A stretch of DNA of 64,000 nucleotides from Gemmatimonadota bacterium. GTDB lineage: Bacteria > JAAXHH01. The stretch is from NCBI GenBank assembly GCA_009841265.1, contig VXMB01000014.1, positions 248,001-312,000 on the forward strand, read 5' to 3'. The position numbers were made by a program, and so were the translations under genes. Numbering within the stretch: the first letter of the stretch is position 1; every line of letters begins with the position of its first letter. Under the pieces are notes generated by a model. It worked only from the letters and a program-made list of their open reading frames with translations. It did not search any database and had not been told where the DNA came from. Of this stretch, positions 8,759 to 18,633 are shown in pieces.

Positions 8759-9790
8759 TCAAGCGAATTTCGTATTCAGGTACCTCGCCGTGTAGCCGAC
8801 GACGGACATCAGCCGCGCGTAGGGCATGCGCGTCGGGCCGATCACCCCGATAACGCCCGTCATGTCGCCGATTCTGTAAGTTGAAGTCACCACGCTGCAC
8901 GAGGTTACTTCACGCTGCCCGTTCTCGCGTCCAATGGTGACGGCGATCCGGTTGTCGTGATGGCGCTCGCTCAGCCAGTGTGCCACCGTCCGCTTGTGCT
9001 CGAGAAACTGCAGCAGCGACGAAAGCTTCGTGTAGTCCGTCACGAACTCCGGCTGCGACACGATATAGGTCGTGCCGCCGATATGGGTTTTCTCGTTTTC
9101 CTCGAAATCGAAGAGATATTCGCTGTACTGGATGAACAGCTGCACGATCTTCCGCCTGGACTGCGGCGCGTCTTCCAGGCGTTCATCGAGCTGGCCCCGG
9201 ATCTCCCTGAGGGAACAGCCGGACAGACGCTCGTTCAGGAACCAGCTCGCGCTGTCTAACCGGTCTTTGGGGATATCGGCATCGAGTTCGGCAACGATGC
9301 TCCTGACCATTCCGGAAGCCAGGGTCAGCACCAGCAGCACCTTGCGGCGGGCGACCGGGATCAACTCCACCCGTTCGAGCCTGCCGTCGTACAGTTTCGG
9401 CGCCAGCGCCACGCCGACTTCCCGGCATACGAGGCCGAGAATCTGCGCGGTATGGCTCAACAGCTCCTGCACGCTGAGCCAGTCGTTCTCCAGTTCGAGA
9501 TGGATCCGCTCCCGGTCCCGCCTGTTGATGGGCCGCATGCGAAGGAGGGCGTCCACGTAGTACCGGTAACCCTTGTCCGTCGGCACCCCTCCGGCGGAGG
9601 GATGAGGACGGGTGATGTAGCCCGCGTCCTCGAGATTCACCATGGTATTGCGCACCGTCGCCGGACTGACGTCGAGCGGGCCCTGGCTGGCGATCGAACG
9701 GGAACCGACGGGCTGGCCCGTGGACACGTGGTGTTCCACCAGGTTCCGCAGTATGTCCTTGTCCCGGTCGGTCTGAAGGGTATATGCCAT
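8759..9790 (-). CDS. hrcA: Heat-inducible transcription repressor HrcA
   Basis: A 343-residue HrcA. It has an N-terminal winged helix (ILRNLVEHHVSTGQPVGSR, then SPATVRNTMVNLEDAGYI), a GAF-like middle and a C-terminal region ending MPYARLMSVVGYTARYL, which is family-typical. HrcA represses chaperone operons through the CIRCE operator and uses GroEL for folding. The ATG at 9790 gives the conserved opening MAYTLQTDRDKDIL and has AGGA five bases upstream; open sequence further upstream runs into the promoter and is not coding. No CIRCE element is visible. A shorter GATTC-N9-GAATC dyad covers the -10 box instead. Confidence 0.95.
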   Translation of the reverse strand: MAYTLQTDRDKDILRNLVEHHVSTGQPVGSRSIASQGPLDVSPATVRNTMVNLEDAGYITRPHPSAGGVPTDKGYRYYVDALLRMRPINRRDRERIHLELENDWLSVQELLSHTAQILGLVCREVGVALAPKLYDGRLERVELIPVARRKVLLVLTLASGMVRSIVAELDADIPKDRLDSASWFLNERLSGCSLREIRGQLDERLEDAPQSRRKIVQLFIQYSEYLFDFEENEKTHIGGTTYIVSQPEFVTDYTKLSSLLQFLEHKRTVAHWLSERHHDNRIAVTIGRENGQREVTSCSVVTSTYRIGDMTGVIGVIGPTRMPYARLMSVVGYTARYLNTKFA

Positions 9791-9869
9791 TTCGATCCTG
9801 CAGTCAGCATGGTCTGAAAGGAGGACGGTCAAGGGCCGGCTGCGGAAGCGGCGAAGCCCGCAAAAAACT

Positions 9870-9888
9870 GATTCTTTATTTACGAATC
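9870..9888. promoter_or_regulatory. Candidate operator over the hrcA -10 box
   Basis: Perfect 5-bp inverted repeat GATTC-N9-GAATC. The nine-base spacer equals that of CIRCE, but the arms do not match TTAGCACTC. It overlaps the -10 box of the hrcA promoter, where a repressor site would work. Autoregulation by HrcA is inference. Confidence 0.35.
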
Positions 9889-9905
9889 GCACCGGTCGAT
9901 GTCAA
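9877..9905 (-). promoter_or_regulatory. Sigma-70 promoter of the hrcA-grpE-dnaJ run
   Basis: On the minus strand TTGACA (9900-9905), exactly 17 bp, TAAATA (9877-9882), about 85 bp before the hrcA ATG. The -35 is a perfect match and the -10 matches at five of six positions. Confidence 0.82.
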
Positions 9906-9959
9906 GCGAAAAGCGGGGCGGAAAGGACGCCTTTCCCCCGGGTACGCAATGACTTTTAC

Positions 9960-9988
9960 TTGACTGCGGTGGGCGCCTCGGCTATATT
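9960..9988 (+). promoter_or_regulatory. Sigma-70 promoter of the phosphatidyltransferase gene
   Basis: TTGACT (9960-9965), 17 bp, TATATT (9983-9988), divergent from the hrcA promoter 55 bp away. It gives an untranslated leader of about 130 bases, GC-rich and without an obvious riboswitch. Confidence 0.75.
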
Positions 9989-10124
9989 TTCGCAACATGT
10001 CTCCGGCAATGAAAACCCTCGCCGGGTTCCGTCCGTCGACCCGGTTGCGCTGGGCGCCGCAAGGCGGGGTAAGACGCGCCGGTAGCAGGCGGGAACGCGC
10101 CGCGGCCCGATGCGGGAGTTTGCC

Positions 10125-10724
10125 ATGCTGAGTTCGAAAGTGAAGACATGGTACGTGAACATGCTGGGCCCCTTCGTCCGTACGTCGGTGCGATTCGGGA
10201 TACATCCCAACGCGCTGACCATGATCGGCTTCGGGATCACCCTGGTCTCGGCCTGTCTCTTCGGACTCGGTGCTTTCAGGTGGGCGGGACTGGTCATGTT
10301 CATCGGCGGCAGCTGCGACGTGCTGGACGGGCATCTCGCCCGGGAGACGGGCACCCGGAGCACCTTCGGGGCGCTCCTCGATTCCACGCTGGACCGCTAC
10401 GCTGAGATCGCCGTATTCATCGGCATCATCGCCTTCTATCTATTCAACGCGGCAGACAGCGCGTTGAACGCCTACTGGGTGCTGGCGTCCGTGATGGCGA
10501 TCAGCGGCTCCCTGATGGTCAGTTACGTCCGCGCACGCGCGGAGGGACTCGGCCAGGAATGCACCGTGGGACTCATGCAGCGGCCGGAACGGATCGTCTG
10601 TCTCGGGCTGGGCGCGCTGCTCGGGGAAACGTACCTGCCCGTCGCACTGGTCCTGATTGCCGTGGTGTCGAACTACACGGCCATCACCCGCCTGTTCCAC
10701 ATACGCAGGACATCGAAGGGTTGA
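10125..10724 (+). CDS. CDP-alcohol phosphatidyltransferase family protein
   Basis: A 199-residue inner-membrane enzyme with about five or six hydrophobic helices and the full CDP-alcohol transferase signature D-G-x2-A-R-x8-G-x3-D-x3-D, visible as DGHLAR, GALLD and STLD near residues 70-90. Such enzymes move a phosphatidyl group from CDP-diacylglycerol to an alcohol such as glycerol-3-phosphate or inositol phosphate. The alcohol cannot be told from sequence; PgsA-like and phosphatidylinositol-phosphate-synthase-like roles are both possible. The ATG at 10125 has GGGAG six bases upstream, better than the ATG at 10110. An S41 peptidase follows 119 bp downstream. Confidence 0.88.
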   Translation: MLSSKVKTWYVNMLGPFVRTSVRFGIHPNALTMIGFGITLVSACLFGLGAFRWAGLVMFIGGSCDVLDGHLARETGTRSTFGALLDSTLDRYAEIAVFIGIIAFYLFNAADSALNAYWVLASVMAISGSLMVSYVRARAEGLGQECTVGLMQRPERIVCLGLGALLGETYLPVALVLIAVVSNYTAITRLFHIRRTSKG

Positions 10725-10843
10725 GGAAGGTTCCGGGATCCGGGAAATCCCCGGTGCTAGGGAAAACGGGAAGGCGGACCGTCGTTCGTTGACGCGGTCC
10801 CCAATGCGAAGCGTGACGGCTTAACGTCACAGGAGTTGGGTTC

Positions 10844-12526
10844 ATGTGGGCTAAAAACAGGAAAATCACCCTGGCCTTGCTGGTATTCATCGGTCTGCTG
10901 GGTGCCGTATGGGTTATCAGGCACGACCGGGCGCAGGCGATCGGCGATCAGCAGTACGACCTGAAACTGCTGCAGCAGGTCGTGGACCGCATCCGCGCCA
11001 AGTACGTGGACGACCTGAACGAGGGAGAAGCGATCGACGCGGCCATCCGCGGCATGCTCGGCACGCTCGATCCCTACACGGAGTTCCTGCCGAAAAAGCA
11101 GAGCGACGAGATGAAAATGATGCAGATCCAGGGGAAGTACGGTGGATTGGGCATCAGGATCCAGAAGCAGGAGAACGCTCTGGTCGTCGTCGCGCTGTTT
11201 GACGACACGCCGGCATTCGACGTCGGCCTGCAGACCGGCGACCGCATCGTGCGGATCGAGGAAGCGTCCACGGCCGACATCGACGTGTCGCAGGCGGCGG
11301 ACCTCCTCCGGGGAAGTCCCGGGACATCCGTGAAGATCTCGGTCAGCAGGGAAGGCGAGGACGCGTTCATCGACTTCACGGTGACGCGGGCCATCATCAC
11401 CATACCCGTGGTACCTTACGTGGGCATGCTGGAAGGCGATACCGGCTACATCAAGCTTAACCAGTTTACCGAAGACGCCTCCATACAGGTGGAACAGGCC
11501 TTGAAGCGGCTTCAGGCGCAAGGCGCCGGCGGGTATCTGCTGGACCTGCGGGGCAACCCGGGGGGCTTGCTGGAGCAGGCCGTGGACGTAGCCGGGAAGT
11601 TCCTGCCGGAGGACCGTCTCATCGTGTACACGATGGGCAGGCCCGGTTCGGATCAGCGGTCGTACCACGCGCCGGAATCCTACACGCTGGAGGACGCGCC
11701 GCTGGTGGTGCTCGTCGACCGGTTCAGCGCCAGCGCGTCCGAGATCGTCGCCGGAGCGATACAGGACTGGGACCGCGGCGTCGTGGCCGGCCAGCCGACC
11801 TTCGGCAAGGCTTCGGTGCAGCAGATATTCCCCATGAACCAGGGGACGGCCCTGAAGATCACGACGGCGAGGTACTACACGCCGAGCGGCAGGCTCATCC
11901 AGAAGACCGGGGAGCGTACGGACGACAGCTTCGCGTCAAATTCCGTGCCGGGTGGTACGGACGGGTCCGACAGGACTTCGTACGAGACGAGAATCGGGCG
12001 GACCGTCTACGGAGGCGGCGGTATCGCGCCGGACGTAGAGATCGAGGTCCCGGCATACCCCAACCTGATCCGCGCCCTGAACAACCAGAGCATGTTCATC
12101 AAGTTCGCCATCCACTACGTGTCGAACAACCCCGAAGCGGACCAGGCGACTTTCGACGTCACGGACGAGATGATAGACGCCTTTCGCCGGTTCGTCGAGA
12201 CGCGGTCCTTCACCTACACCTCCGTGGCGGAACAGTCGCTCGACGAACTGGAAGAGATCGTCCGGGACCGCGTGCCGGCCGACGACGTGATGGCATCGCT
12301 CGCCGACCTGCGGGGCAAACTGAACCGTCAGCGCGAGTTGGAGTACTCCAGGCACCGGGCCCTGCTCGTGGCCCGCATCGGTACGGAGATCAGCGCGAAA
12401 CTCTGGGGTACGGCGGGCCGTTATGCCTTCGCCGCCAGGCACGACCCCCAGATCAGGGCGTCCCTGGAGATCCTGAATGACGAACGGGAATACCGGAAGC
12501 TGCTCGGTGACGATCCCGCGGAATAG
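10844..12526 (+). CDS. S41 family C-terminal processing peptidase
   Basis: A 560-residue CtpA/Prc-type periplasmic serine protease. The N-terminus has a signal anchor (ITLALLVFIGLLGAVWVI). A helical part is followed by a PDZ domain (YGGLGIRIQKQENALVV to about residue 170). The peptidase domain has SASASE at residues 295-300 and the general-base Lys322 in TFGKAS. A roughly 160-residue C-terminal helical extension follows the catalytic core; it is longer than in the smallest family members but common in FCB bacteria. Such enzymes trim or degrade exported proteins from the C-terminus. It precedes tRNA-Leu and lies close to the cytoplasmic protease cluster. Confidence 0.93.
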   Translation: MWAKNRKITLALLVFIGLLGAVWVIRHDRAQAIGDQQYDLKLLQQVVDRIRAKYVDDLNEGEAIDAAIRGMLGTLDPYTEFLPKKQSDEMKMMQIQGKYGGLGIRIQKQENALVVVALFDDTPAFDVGLQTGDRIVRIEEASTADIDVSQAADLLRGSPGTSVKISVSREGEDAFIDFTVTRAIITIPVVPYVGMLEGDTGYIKLNQFTEDASIQVEQALKRLQAQGAGGYLLDLRGNPGGLLEQAVDVAGKFLPEDRLIVYTMGRPGSDQRSYHAPESYTLEDAPLVVLVDRFSASASEIVAGAIQDWDRGVVAGQPTFGKASVQQIFPMNQGTALKITTARYYTPSGRLIQKTGERTDDSFASNSVPGGTDGSDRTSYETRIGRTVYGGGGIAPDVEIEVPAYPNLIRALNNQSMFIKFAIHYVSNNPEADQATFDVTDEMIDAFRRFVETRSFTYTSVAEQSLDELEEIVRDRVPADDVMASLADLRGKLNRQRELEYSRHRALLVARIGTEISAKLWGTAGRYAFAARHDPQIRASLEILNDEREYRKLLGDDPAE

Positions 12527-12578
12527 TGGCGGCGGCAAGCCGCCGGCAGAGACCCGGGCATCGAGGTACGCGGGCTTC

Positions 12579-12660
12579 GCGAGGGTGGCGGAACTGGTAT
12601 ACGTGCTGGATTTAGGATCCAGTGGGGCAACCCATGGGGGTTCGACTCCCCCCCCTCGCA
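12579..12660 (+). tRNA. tRNA-Leu (anticodon UAG)
   Basis: The acceptor stem GCGAGGG pairs with CCCTCGC (12653-12659), with discriminator A at 12660. The anticodon arm is CTGGA / TTTAGGA / TCCAG with TAG at 12613-12615. The long variable arm (GTGGGGCAACCCAT) and the GGTTCGACTCC T-arm mark a class II leucine tRNA. CCA is not encoded. It sits 52 bp after the S41 peptidase stop and may be read from the same direction. Confidence 0.96.
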
Positions 12661-12708
12661 TCTTGCCCCGGGTTTTGTCACAGGCCCCGGATCCCGGGCG
12701 CTTTTCCG

Positions 12709-12737
12709 TTGACACACCACCCCCTCCACGGTTAATT
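12709..12737 (+). promoter_or_regulatory. Candidate promoter for tig-clpP-clpX-lon
   Basis: Perfect TTGACA (12709-12714), 17 bp, TTAATT (12732-12737), just after the tRNA and about 175 bp before tig. The -10 box is weak (three of six). Confidence 0.45.
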
Positions 12738-12809
12738 ACGACGGCTTTACGAACGGCGGCCGCGCCGCTTCTGGTCCGCGGCCCGTCTACGCAGCGCCGC
12801 CCGGTCGAC

Positions 12810-12856
12810 CCGTTCCAGCCCGGTCAGCCCGTTCCAGCCCGGTCAGCCCGGTTCAG
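12810..12856. repeat. 19-bp (9+10) GC-rich tandem repeat upstream of tig
   Basis: The unit CCGTTCCAGCCCGGTCAGC occurs twice without a gap (12810-12828, 12829-12847), then the degenerate CCGGTTCAG. Each unit consists of two shorter CCGGTCAGC-like parts, linking it to the 9-bp family. It lies in the tig leader. Confidence 0.85.
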
Positions 12857-12910
12857 ATCGGTCCGGCCCGGACAGGCAGGCAAGCGAGCGAGGCGAAGGG
12901 AGCGATTGGC

Positions 12911-14158
12911 TTGAACTATACGGTTTCCGAACCCAAACCCTGGAAACGCGTCTTTGAGATCGAAGTGCCCTCCGACGCGATTCAATCCGAACTGAACGAG
13001 GCCTACGCGCGTTACAGTAGAGAGGTGCGCCTTCCCGGGTTCCGCCGGGGCAAGGTACCCTTGAGCGTGCTCAAGGCGCAACTCGGCAATGAAATCCGCG
13101 CGGAAGTGCTGGAAAAGAAGATCCCGGAGTATCTGAACAGCGCCCACGAGCGCGCGGAGATCAAGCCCATCAGCCAACCCGTGATCGAAGAGATCGAATT
13201 CGACGAGGGGCAGGACCTGAAACTTCGGGCAAGCGTGGAAGTCAAGCCCGCCATCGAACTGAAACAGTATAAGGAACTGCGGGTGACCCGGCGGACCGTG
13301 AACGCGACGGATGAGGACGTGGACGAGCGGCTCGAGAGGTTGCGGGAACGCTACGCCAGCGTGGTACGGATCGACGGGGAAGCGGAGAAGGATCACTTCA
13401 TCCGTGCCGATATTCAGCACGCCGATGCCAGCGGAGTGCCGATCATCGGACGCAAGGAAGAGAACCAGTTCTTCCAGGTCGGTTCGGGACGGCTGGGCGA
13501 GGGGTTCGATACCCAGCTGGCCGGAGTCGGGGCCGATGAGGACCGGACCGTGAAGACCACGTTGCCGTCCGATTACTCCGACGAAAACCTGGCGGGCCAG
13601 GAGGCCTGTTTCATCGTGCACGTACACGAAGTACTGGAAAGGCAGTTGCCGGAAGCGGACGACGATTTCGCCGTGGACATCGGCATGGAGAGCCTGGACG
13701 CCCTGAAGCAGTCTGTCCGCGAGGAAATCGAACGGGAACCGGACCTGGAACTGCGCAGGGACCTGGTCACGCAGATCGTGGACGCCCACGAATTCGAAGT
13801 GCCCGAATCCATGATGACGGCCTTTCTCGACCAGGTCGTAGCCGACGCGCGCCGGTCGACGCGGGGCAGGGACGAAGTCGACGAGAACGCCATACGCCAG
13901 GAGTACCGCCCGGTGGCGAACGGCCAGATCATGCGCCACCTCATCCTGGACGCCATCGCGGAGCAGGAAGAGCTGGCGGTGGACCAGGAGGAGCTGGACG
14001 AGCGGCTGGAGGCTGTCGCGGCAAGGGGACAGGCCTCGGTCGACCAGGTCCGCAGGCTCTTCCGGGAGAACGGGAGGCTGGACCGCATCGAAGCGGATCT
14101 GAGGGAAGAGAAAGTCGTTGAATTCCTCGTGGAGCACGCCGACATACAAACGGAGTAG
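12911..14158 (+). CDS. tig: Trigger factor
   Basis: A 415-residue ribosome-associated chaperone and peptidyl-prolyl isomerase. The N-terminal ribosome-binding domain contains GFRRGKVP, matching the family signature GFRxGKxP. The central FKBP-like domain is divergent (residues about 150-240, GEGFDTQLAGVGADEDRTV). The C-terminal helical chaperone arms run to the end. The start is TTG at 12911 with GGGAG ten bases upstream; no ATG or GTG precedes the conserved region in frame. It begins the tig-clpP-clpX-lon series, a common bacterial order. Confidence 0.94.
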   Translation: MNYTVSEPKPWKRVFEIEVPSDAIQSELNEAYARYSREVRLPGFRRGKVPLSVLKAQLGNEIRAEVLEKKIPEYLNSAHERAEIKPISQPVIEEIEFDEGQDLKLRASVEVKPAIELKQYKELRVTRRTVNATDEDVDERLERLRERYASVVRIDGEAEKDHFIRADIQHADASGVPIIGRKEENQFFQVGSGRLGEGFDTQLAGVGADEDRTVKTTLPSDYSDENLAGQEACFIVHVHEVLERQLPEADDDFAVDIGMESLDALKQSVREEIEREPDLELRRDLVTQIVDAHEFEVPESMMTAFLDQVVADARRSTRGRDEVDENAIRQEYRPVANGQIMRHLILDAIAEQEELAVDQEELDERLEAVAARGQASVDQVRRLFRENGRLDRIEADLREEKVVEFLVEHADIQTE

Positions 14159-14170
14159 AAGGAGCGCATC

Positions 14171-14794
14171 ATGTTAGTGCCGATGGTGATTGAACAGACG
14201 GGCCGCGGGGAACGGGCCTACGACATCTACTCTCTGCTGCTGAAGAACCGCATCGTCTTCATCGGCATGCCGATCGACGACACCATCGCGAACCTGGTGA
14301 TCGCCCAGTTGCTCTACCTCCAGTACGAAGACGCCGAAAAGGACATCAAGCTGTACATCAACAGCCCCGGCGGCAGCATCACCGCGGGACTCGCCATTTA
14401 CGACACCATGCAGTTCATCCAGCCCGACGTGGAGACCTACTGCCTGGGCATGGCCGCGAGCATGGGCGCCTTCCTCCTCACGGCGGGCGGGAGCGGCAAA
14501 CGTTACGCCCTGCCCTATTCGCGCATTCTGATCCACCAGCCTTCCATTCCCCACATGGCCGGCACGGCCAAGGACATCGAGATCCAGGCCGAGGAAATGC
14601 TGCGCATGAAGCGTACCATGAACGAGATCATGGCCCACCATACCGGACAATCGGTGGACAAGATCGAAGCGGATACGGACCGGGACTTCTGGATGTCGCC
14701 GGAACAGGCCGTGGAATACGGGCTGGTGGACCACGTGGTCGAAACCGCCGCTTCCAAAGCTATCGCCGAGTCGCTGAACGGCAAAACCGCCTAG
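14171..14794 (+). CDS. clpP: ATP-dependent Clp protease proteolytic subunit
   Basis: A 207-residue ClpP, the tetradecameric serine peptidase that degrades proteins fed by ClpX or ClpA. The catalytic Ser is in GMAASMGAF, the His in RILIHQP and the Asp in ADTDRDFWM. The N-terminal [20 protein letters not shown] is typical, with little or no propeptide. AAGGAG lies six bases before the ATG, twelve bases after the tig stop. Confidence 0.97.
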   Translation: MLVPMVIEQTGRGERAYDIYSLLLKNRIVFIGMPIDDTIANLVIAQLLYLQYEDAEKDIKLYINSPGGSITAGLAIYDTMQFIQPDVETYCLGMAASMGAFLLTAGGSGKRYALPYSRILIHQPSIPHMAGTAKDIEIQAEEMLRMKRTMNEIMAHHTGQSVDKIEADTDRDFWMSPEQAVEYGLVDHVVETAASKAIAESLNGKTA

Positions 14795-14803
14795 GATCGG
14801 ATC

Positions 14804-16078
14804 ATGAAGAAGCGATCGACACCGCGGGACCTGCGCTGCTCCTTCTGCAACCGGAACGCCGACGAGGTGGAACGCCTCATCACGGGTCCGAACGTATACA
14901 TCTGCAACGAGTGCATCCTGATGTGCAACGGGATCCTCGAGGAGGAGATGAGCCGCAGCACCCTGTCGACGGTCGAGCATCTGCCGCTGCCCACGGAGAT
15001 CAAGGAGGCCCTCGACGAATACGTCATCGGCCAGGAACAGGCCAAGAAGGTGCTTTCCGTGGCCGTGTACAATCACTACAAGCGAATACAGCACGGCGCC
15101 GCCCAGACCGCCCAGACCGCCCAGGCCGGCCAGGACGACGTGGAGCTCGAGAAGAGCAACATCCTGCTGATCGGTCCCACCGGCACCGGCAAGACGCTTC
15201 TGGCCCAGACCCTGGCGAAGATGCTTCACGTGCCCTTTTGCATCGCGGACGCCACGGTGCTCACGGAAGCCGGATACGTGGGCGAAGACGTGGAGAGCGT
15301 CCTGGTCCGGCTGCTCCAGGCCGCCGATTACGACGTGCCGAAAGCCGAAAGCGGCATCGTCTACATCGACGAAGTCGACAAGGTGGCGCGCAAGTCGGCC
15401 AACCCCTCCATCACCCGCGACGTGTCGGGAGAAGGGGTGCAGCAGTCCCTGCTCAAAATGCTGGAGGGCACCATCGCCAACGTGCCCCCGAAGGGCGGCC
15501 GGAAACACCCCGAACAGAACTTCGTCCAGATCAACACCAGGAACATCCTCTTCATATGCGGCGGCGCCTTCGACGACCTCGACCAGATCATCGAGCGGCG
15601 GACCGCGGAAGGGACCATCGGATTCGGCGGCGTATCGAAGCATTCCGCGAGCCGCAATACGAGCGAACTCCTCGCCCGGGTCGAACCGGACGACCTGCTG
15701 CAGTACGGCCTCATCCCGGAGATCATCGGCCGGCTGCCGGTGATCGCCACATTGGGCGAACTCGACGCCGACGCCCTCATGGAAATCCTCCTCAAGCCAA
15801 AAAACGCCCTCGTGAAGCAATACCAGCGGCTGCTCGAAATGGAAGACGTCAAGCTGACCTTCACGGACGAGTCGCTTCAGGCGGTGGTGAACGAGGCGAT
15901 GGACAAGAAGACGGGCGCGCGTTCGCTGCGGTCCATCCTCGAGGAAGTGATGCTGGACGTGATGTTCAACGCGCCGACGCAGGAAGACCTGAGCGAAGTG
16001 ATCGTCACCGGGGAGACCGTCACGGATAAATCGCCGCCCGTTTACGTTCAGGGCAAGGAAAGCAAGCAAAGCGCCTGA
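14804..16078 (+). CDS. clpX: ATP-dependent Clp protease ATP-binding subunit ClpX
   Basis: A 424-residue AAA+ unfoldase. The N-terminal zinc domain has CSFCNR and CNEC. Walker A is GPTGTGKT, Walker B VYIDEVDK, and the pore loop GYVGEDVE. The arginine-finger region is also present. Just before Walker A there is an added Ala-Gln-Thr-rich stretch encoded by four 9-bp repeats (15101-15136), replacing the short variable loop of other ClpX proteins. It starts nine bases after clpP and acts with it. Confidence 0.97.
   Translation: MKKRSTPRDLRCSFCNRNADEVERLITGPNVYICNECILMCNGILEEEMSRSTLSTVEHLPLPTEIKEALDEYVIGQEQAKKVLSVAVYNHYKRIQHGAAQTAQTAQAGQDDVELEKSNILLIGPTGTGKTLLAQTLAKMLHVPFCIADATVLTEAGYVGEDVESVLVRLLQAADYDVPKAESGIVYIDEVDKVARKSANPSITRDVSGEGVQQSLLKMLEGTIANVPPKGGRKHPEQNFVQINTRNILFICGGAFDDLDQIIERRTAEGTIGFGGVSKHSASRNTSELLARVEPDDLLQYGLIPEIIGRLPVIATLGELDADALMEILLKPKNALVKQYQRLLEMEDVKLTFTDESLQAVVNEAMDKKTGARSLRSILEEVMLDVMFNAPTQEDLSEVIVTGETVTDKSPPVYVQGKESKQSA
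15101..15136. repeat. 9-bp tandem repeat inside clpX (four units)
   Basis: GCCCAGACC twice, GCCCAGGCC, GGCCAGGAC, in frame. They encode [12 protein letters not shown], between the first helices and Walker A. Confidence 0.93.
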
Positions 16079-16108
16079 TCCCCCACCCCGTGGCATCAAC
16101 GGTTTCCC

Positions 16109-18526
16109 ATGATCACCCTGAAACGCAACGAACCCATCACATTCGACGACAAGCTGCCGCTCATCCCCCTCCGTGAAGTGGTCGTGTTCCCCTACATGGA
16201 ATACCCCCTCATCATTGCGCGGGACGCTTCCATCAAGGCCCTAGAGCACGGGGTCAACAACGACAGGCTGCTCTTCCTGACCGCCCAGCGGAACCCGGAT
16301 ATCGAGCAGCCCGCGAAAGAGGACGTGCACCGGACCGGCATCGTGGCCCGCATCCTGCAGGTGGTGAAACTGCCCAACGGCCTGATCCGCGTGCTCGTCG
16401 AGGGGATCGTCCGCGCGCGGATCGTACGGTTCCTGTCCACGGACCCGTACATGCGGGTGAAGATCACCCTGGTGGAGGAGGCGGGGGACACCGAGGCGGA
16501 GGTGCAGGCGAGACTGCGGACCGTCGTGGACCAGTTCACGGAGTACATCAAGCTGAACCAGCAGGCGCCCGACGAGATCCTGCTGTCCCTGCAGAACATG
16601 GACGACGCCCAGCGCCTGGTGGATACGATGTCGGCCTTCATCCAGCAGAGCCCCCAGGTCAAGCAACGGCTCATCGAAGCGCCGTCGATCATCGAGCAGC
16701 TCGATGAGCTGGCGGCCCTCCTGGCCACGGAACTGGAGATCCTGGAGATCAAGAACCAGCTCGACGGGGAAGTCCGGGACCGCATAACCAAGTCGCAGCG
16801 GGAATTCTTTCTCCAGGAACAGATGCGCGTGATCAAACAGGAACTGGGCGAACTGGAGGACCTGCCGGAGAACCCGGACGGCCTGGCCCAGCAGATCGCG
16901 GACGCGAAGATGCCCAAGGAAGCCCACGAAAAGGCCATGAACGAGCTGGAGAAGCTCCAGCAGATGCACCCGACTTCACCCGAAGCGACGGTGATCCGGA
17001 ACTACCTGGAATGGCTCGTCGAGGTCCCGTGGAGGAAACGCACACGGGACAGCCGGGACATCGCCCGGGTGGCGTCCGTGCTCGACGCCGATCACTACGG
17101 GCTGGAAAAACCCAAGGAACACATCCTCGAGTACCTGTCGGTCATCCAGTTGACGCGGCACCTTAAGGGACCGATCCTGTGCCTGGTCGGCCCGCCCGGC
17201 GTGGGCAAGACCTCCCTCGGCCGTTCGGTCGCGCGCGCCATGGGCCGCAAGTTCGTCCGTATGTCCCTCGGCGGCGTGCACGACGAGGCGGAGATCAGGG
17301 GGCATCGCCGGACCTACATCGGTTCCATGCCCGGACGCATCATTCAGGCGATGCGCCGAGCCAAGTCGGTCAATCCCGTCATCCTGCTCGACGAGGTGGA
17401 CAAACTCGGCCGGGACGTGCGCGGCGACCCCGCGTCGGCCCTGCTCGAGGTGCTGGACCCCGAACAGAACAGTGCCTTCAACGACCACTACCTGGAAGTG
17501 GACTACGACCTGTCCCGGGTACTGTTCATCACGACGGCCAACACCACCGAGACCATCCCCCCGGCACTGAACGACCGCATGGAGATCCTCGAGCTGCCCG
17601 GTTATCTCGAAACGCAGAAACTGGCCATCGCGAAGGAGTTCCTCGTGCCGAAGCAGATCGAGGCCCACGGACTGAAGAAGGAACGCGTCACGTTCAGGAA
17701 GGACGCCCTGCTGGCCATCATCCGGGAATACACCCGCGAGGCCGGCGTCCGGGGACTTGAACGCCACATCGCCGCGGTCTGCCGCAAGCTGGCCCGCAAG
17801 GTGGTGGAAGGAAGGTCCGGCAAGCGGATGCAGGTTACGCGCAATCAGCTTTCAGGCTACCTCGGCGTTCCGCGCTACCTGGACTCCGAAGTGGTGAAAC
17901 AGGACTCGGTGGGGATCGCCACGGGGCTTGCGTGGACGCAGTCGGGCGGCGACATCCTCACCATCGAGGTCAGTGTACTGAACCGCCGCGGCGCCGGGAG
18001 ACTGACGCTGACGGGCCAGTTGGGGGAAGTGATGCAGGAGTCGGCCCACGCGGCGCTCACCTACGCCCGGTCCAGGGCGGCCTCGCTGGGACTCGAGCCG
18101 GATTTCTACAAGAACGTCGAGATCCACGTGCACATGCCCGAAGGCGCCATCCCCAAGGACGGACCGTCCGCGGGCATCACGATCGCGACGGCACTCTGTT
18201 CGGCCCTGACCGGCGTGCCGGTCCGGTGCGACATCGCCATGACGGGCGAGATCACGCTCCGGGGGAACGTCCTGCCCATCGGCGGACTGAACGAGAAACT
18301 GATCGCCGCGCTCCGGGCCGGCATCAAGGAAGTGGCGATTCCGCTCCGAAACCGGAAGGACCTGGTGGACGTGCCGCCCGAGGTGAAGGACGGGATCGAA
18401 ATCATCCCCGTATCGACCATGGACGAAGTCCTGAAACGGACCATGGGCATGACGGTCGTAGAATCCCGCGTGCCCGCCCTGCTTCCCGCCCAGTCCGTCA
18501 CTCAGCCGTCCATCAAGCCGGTCTAG
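16109..18526 (+). CDS. lon: ATP-dependent protease Lon
   Basis: An 805-residue LonA. The N-terminal substrate-binding domain ([19 protein letters not shown]) is followed by a coiled region, an AAA+ domain with Walker [10 protein letters not shown] and Walker [11 protein letters not shown], and the protease domain. The catalytic dyad is Ser687 (PKDGPSAG) and Lys730 (LNEKL), separated by 43 residues as in the Escherichia coli enzyme. It degrades misfolded and regulatory proteins in the cytoplasm. It follows clpX by 30 bp and ends the proteostasis series; a repeat tract and then the convergent tsaE follow. Confidence 0.97.
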   Translation: MITLKRNEPITFDDKLPLIPLREVVVFPYMEYPLIIARDASIKALEHGVNNDRLLFLTAQRNPDIEQPAKEDVHRTGIVARILQVVKLPNGLIRVLVEGIVRARIVRFLSTDPYMRVKITLVEEAGDTEAEVQARLRTVVDQFTEYIKLNQQAPDEILLSLQNMDDAQRLVDTMSAFIQQSPQVKQRLIEAPSIIEQLDELAALLATELEILEIKNQLDGEVRDRITKSQREFFLQEQMRVIKQELGELEDLPENPDGLAQQIADAKMPKEAHEKAMNELEKLQQMHPTSPEATVIRNYLEWLVEVPWRKRTRDSRDIARVASVLDADHYGLEKPKEHILEYLSVIQLTRHLKGPILCLVGPPGVGKTSLGRSVARAMGRKFVRMSLGGVHDEAEIRGHRRTYIGSMPGRIIQAMRRAKSVNPVILLDEVDKLGRDVRGDPASALLEVLDPEQNSAFNDHYLEVDYDLSRVLFITTANTTETIPPALNDRMEILELPGYLETQKLAIAKEFLVPKQIEAHGLKKERVTFRKDALLAIIREYTREAGVRGLERHIAAVCRKLARKVVEGRSGKRMQVTRNQLSGYLGVPRYLDSEVVKQDSVGIATGLAWTQSGGDILTIEVSVLNRRGAGRLTLTGQLGEVMQESAHAALTYARSRAASLGLEPDFYKNVEIHVHMPEGAIPKDGPSAGITIATALCSALTGVPVRCDIAMTGEITLRGNVLPIGGLNEKLIAALRAGIKEVAIPLRNRKDLVDVPPEVKDGIEIIPVSTMDEVLKRTMGMTVVESRVPALLPAQSVTQPSIKPV

Positions 18527-18540
18527 CGTTCAGCGGCCCG

Positions 18541-18594
18541 CCTGGTCCGCCTGGTCCGCCTGGGTTGCCCGGTCGGCCTGGTCCGCCTGGGTTG
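18541..18594. repeat. 9-bp tandem repeat between lon and tsaE
   Basis: Six units: CCTGGTCCG twice, CCTGGGTTG, CCCGGTCGG, CCTGGTCCG, CCTGGGTTG. They fill half of the 107-bp convergent gap. No separate hairpin terminator is visible there. Confidence 0.9.
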
Positions 18595-18633
18595 CCCTCA
18601 CTCCGGCTCGGCCTGGCCAGCCCGGCCGCCTGG

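Noticed and set aside
9791..9905. CIRCE operator upstream of hrcA
   Set aside because: I looked for TTAGCACTC-N9-GAGTGCTAA and found no match; only the shorter GATTC dyad is present.
14174..16099. 641-codon open frame opposite clpP-clpX
   Set aside because: It is a shadow of two canonical genes.
18541..18594. CRISPR array
   Set aside because: The 9-bp arrays have no spacers and units far too short, and no cas gene is in the window.
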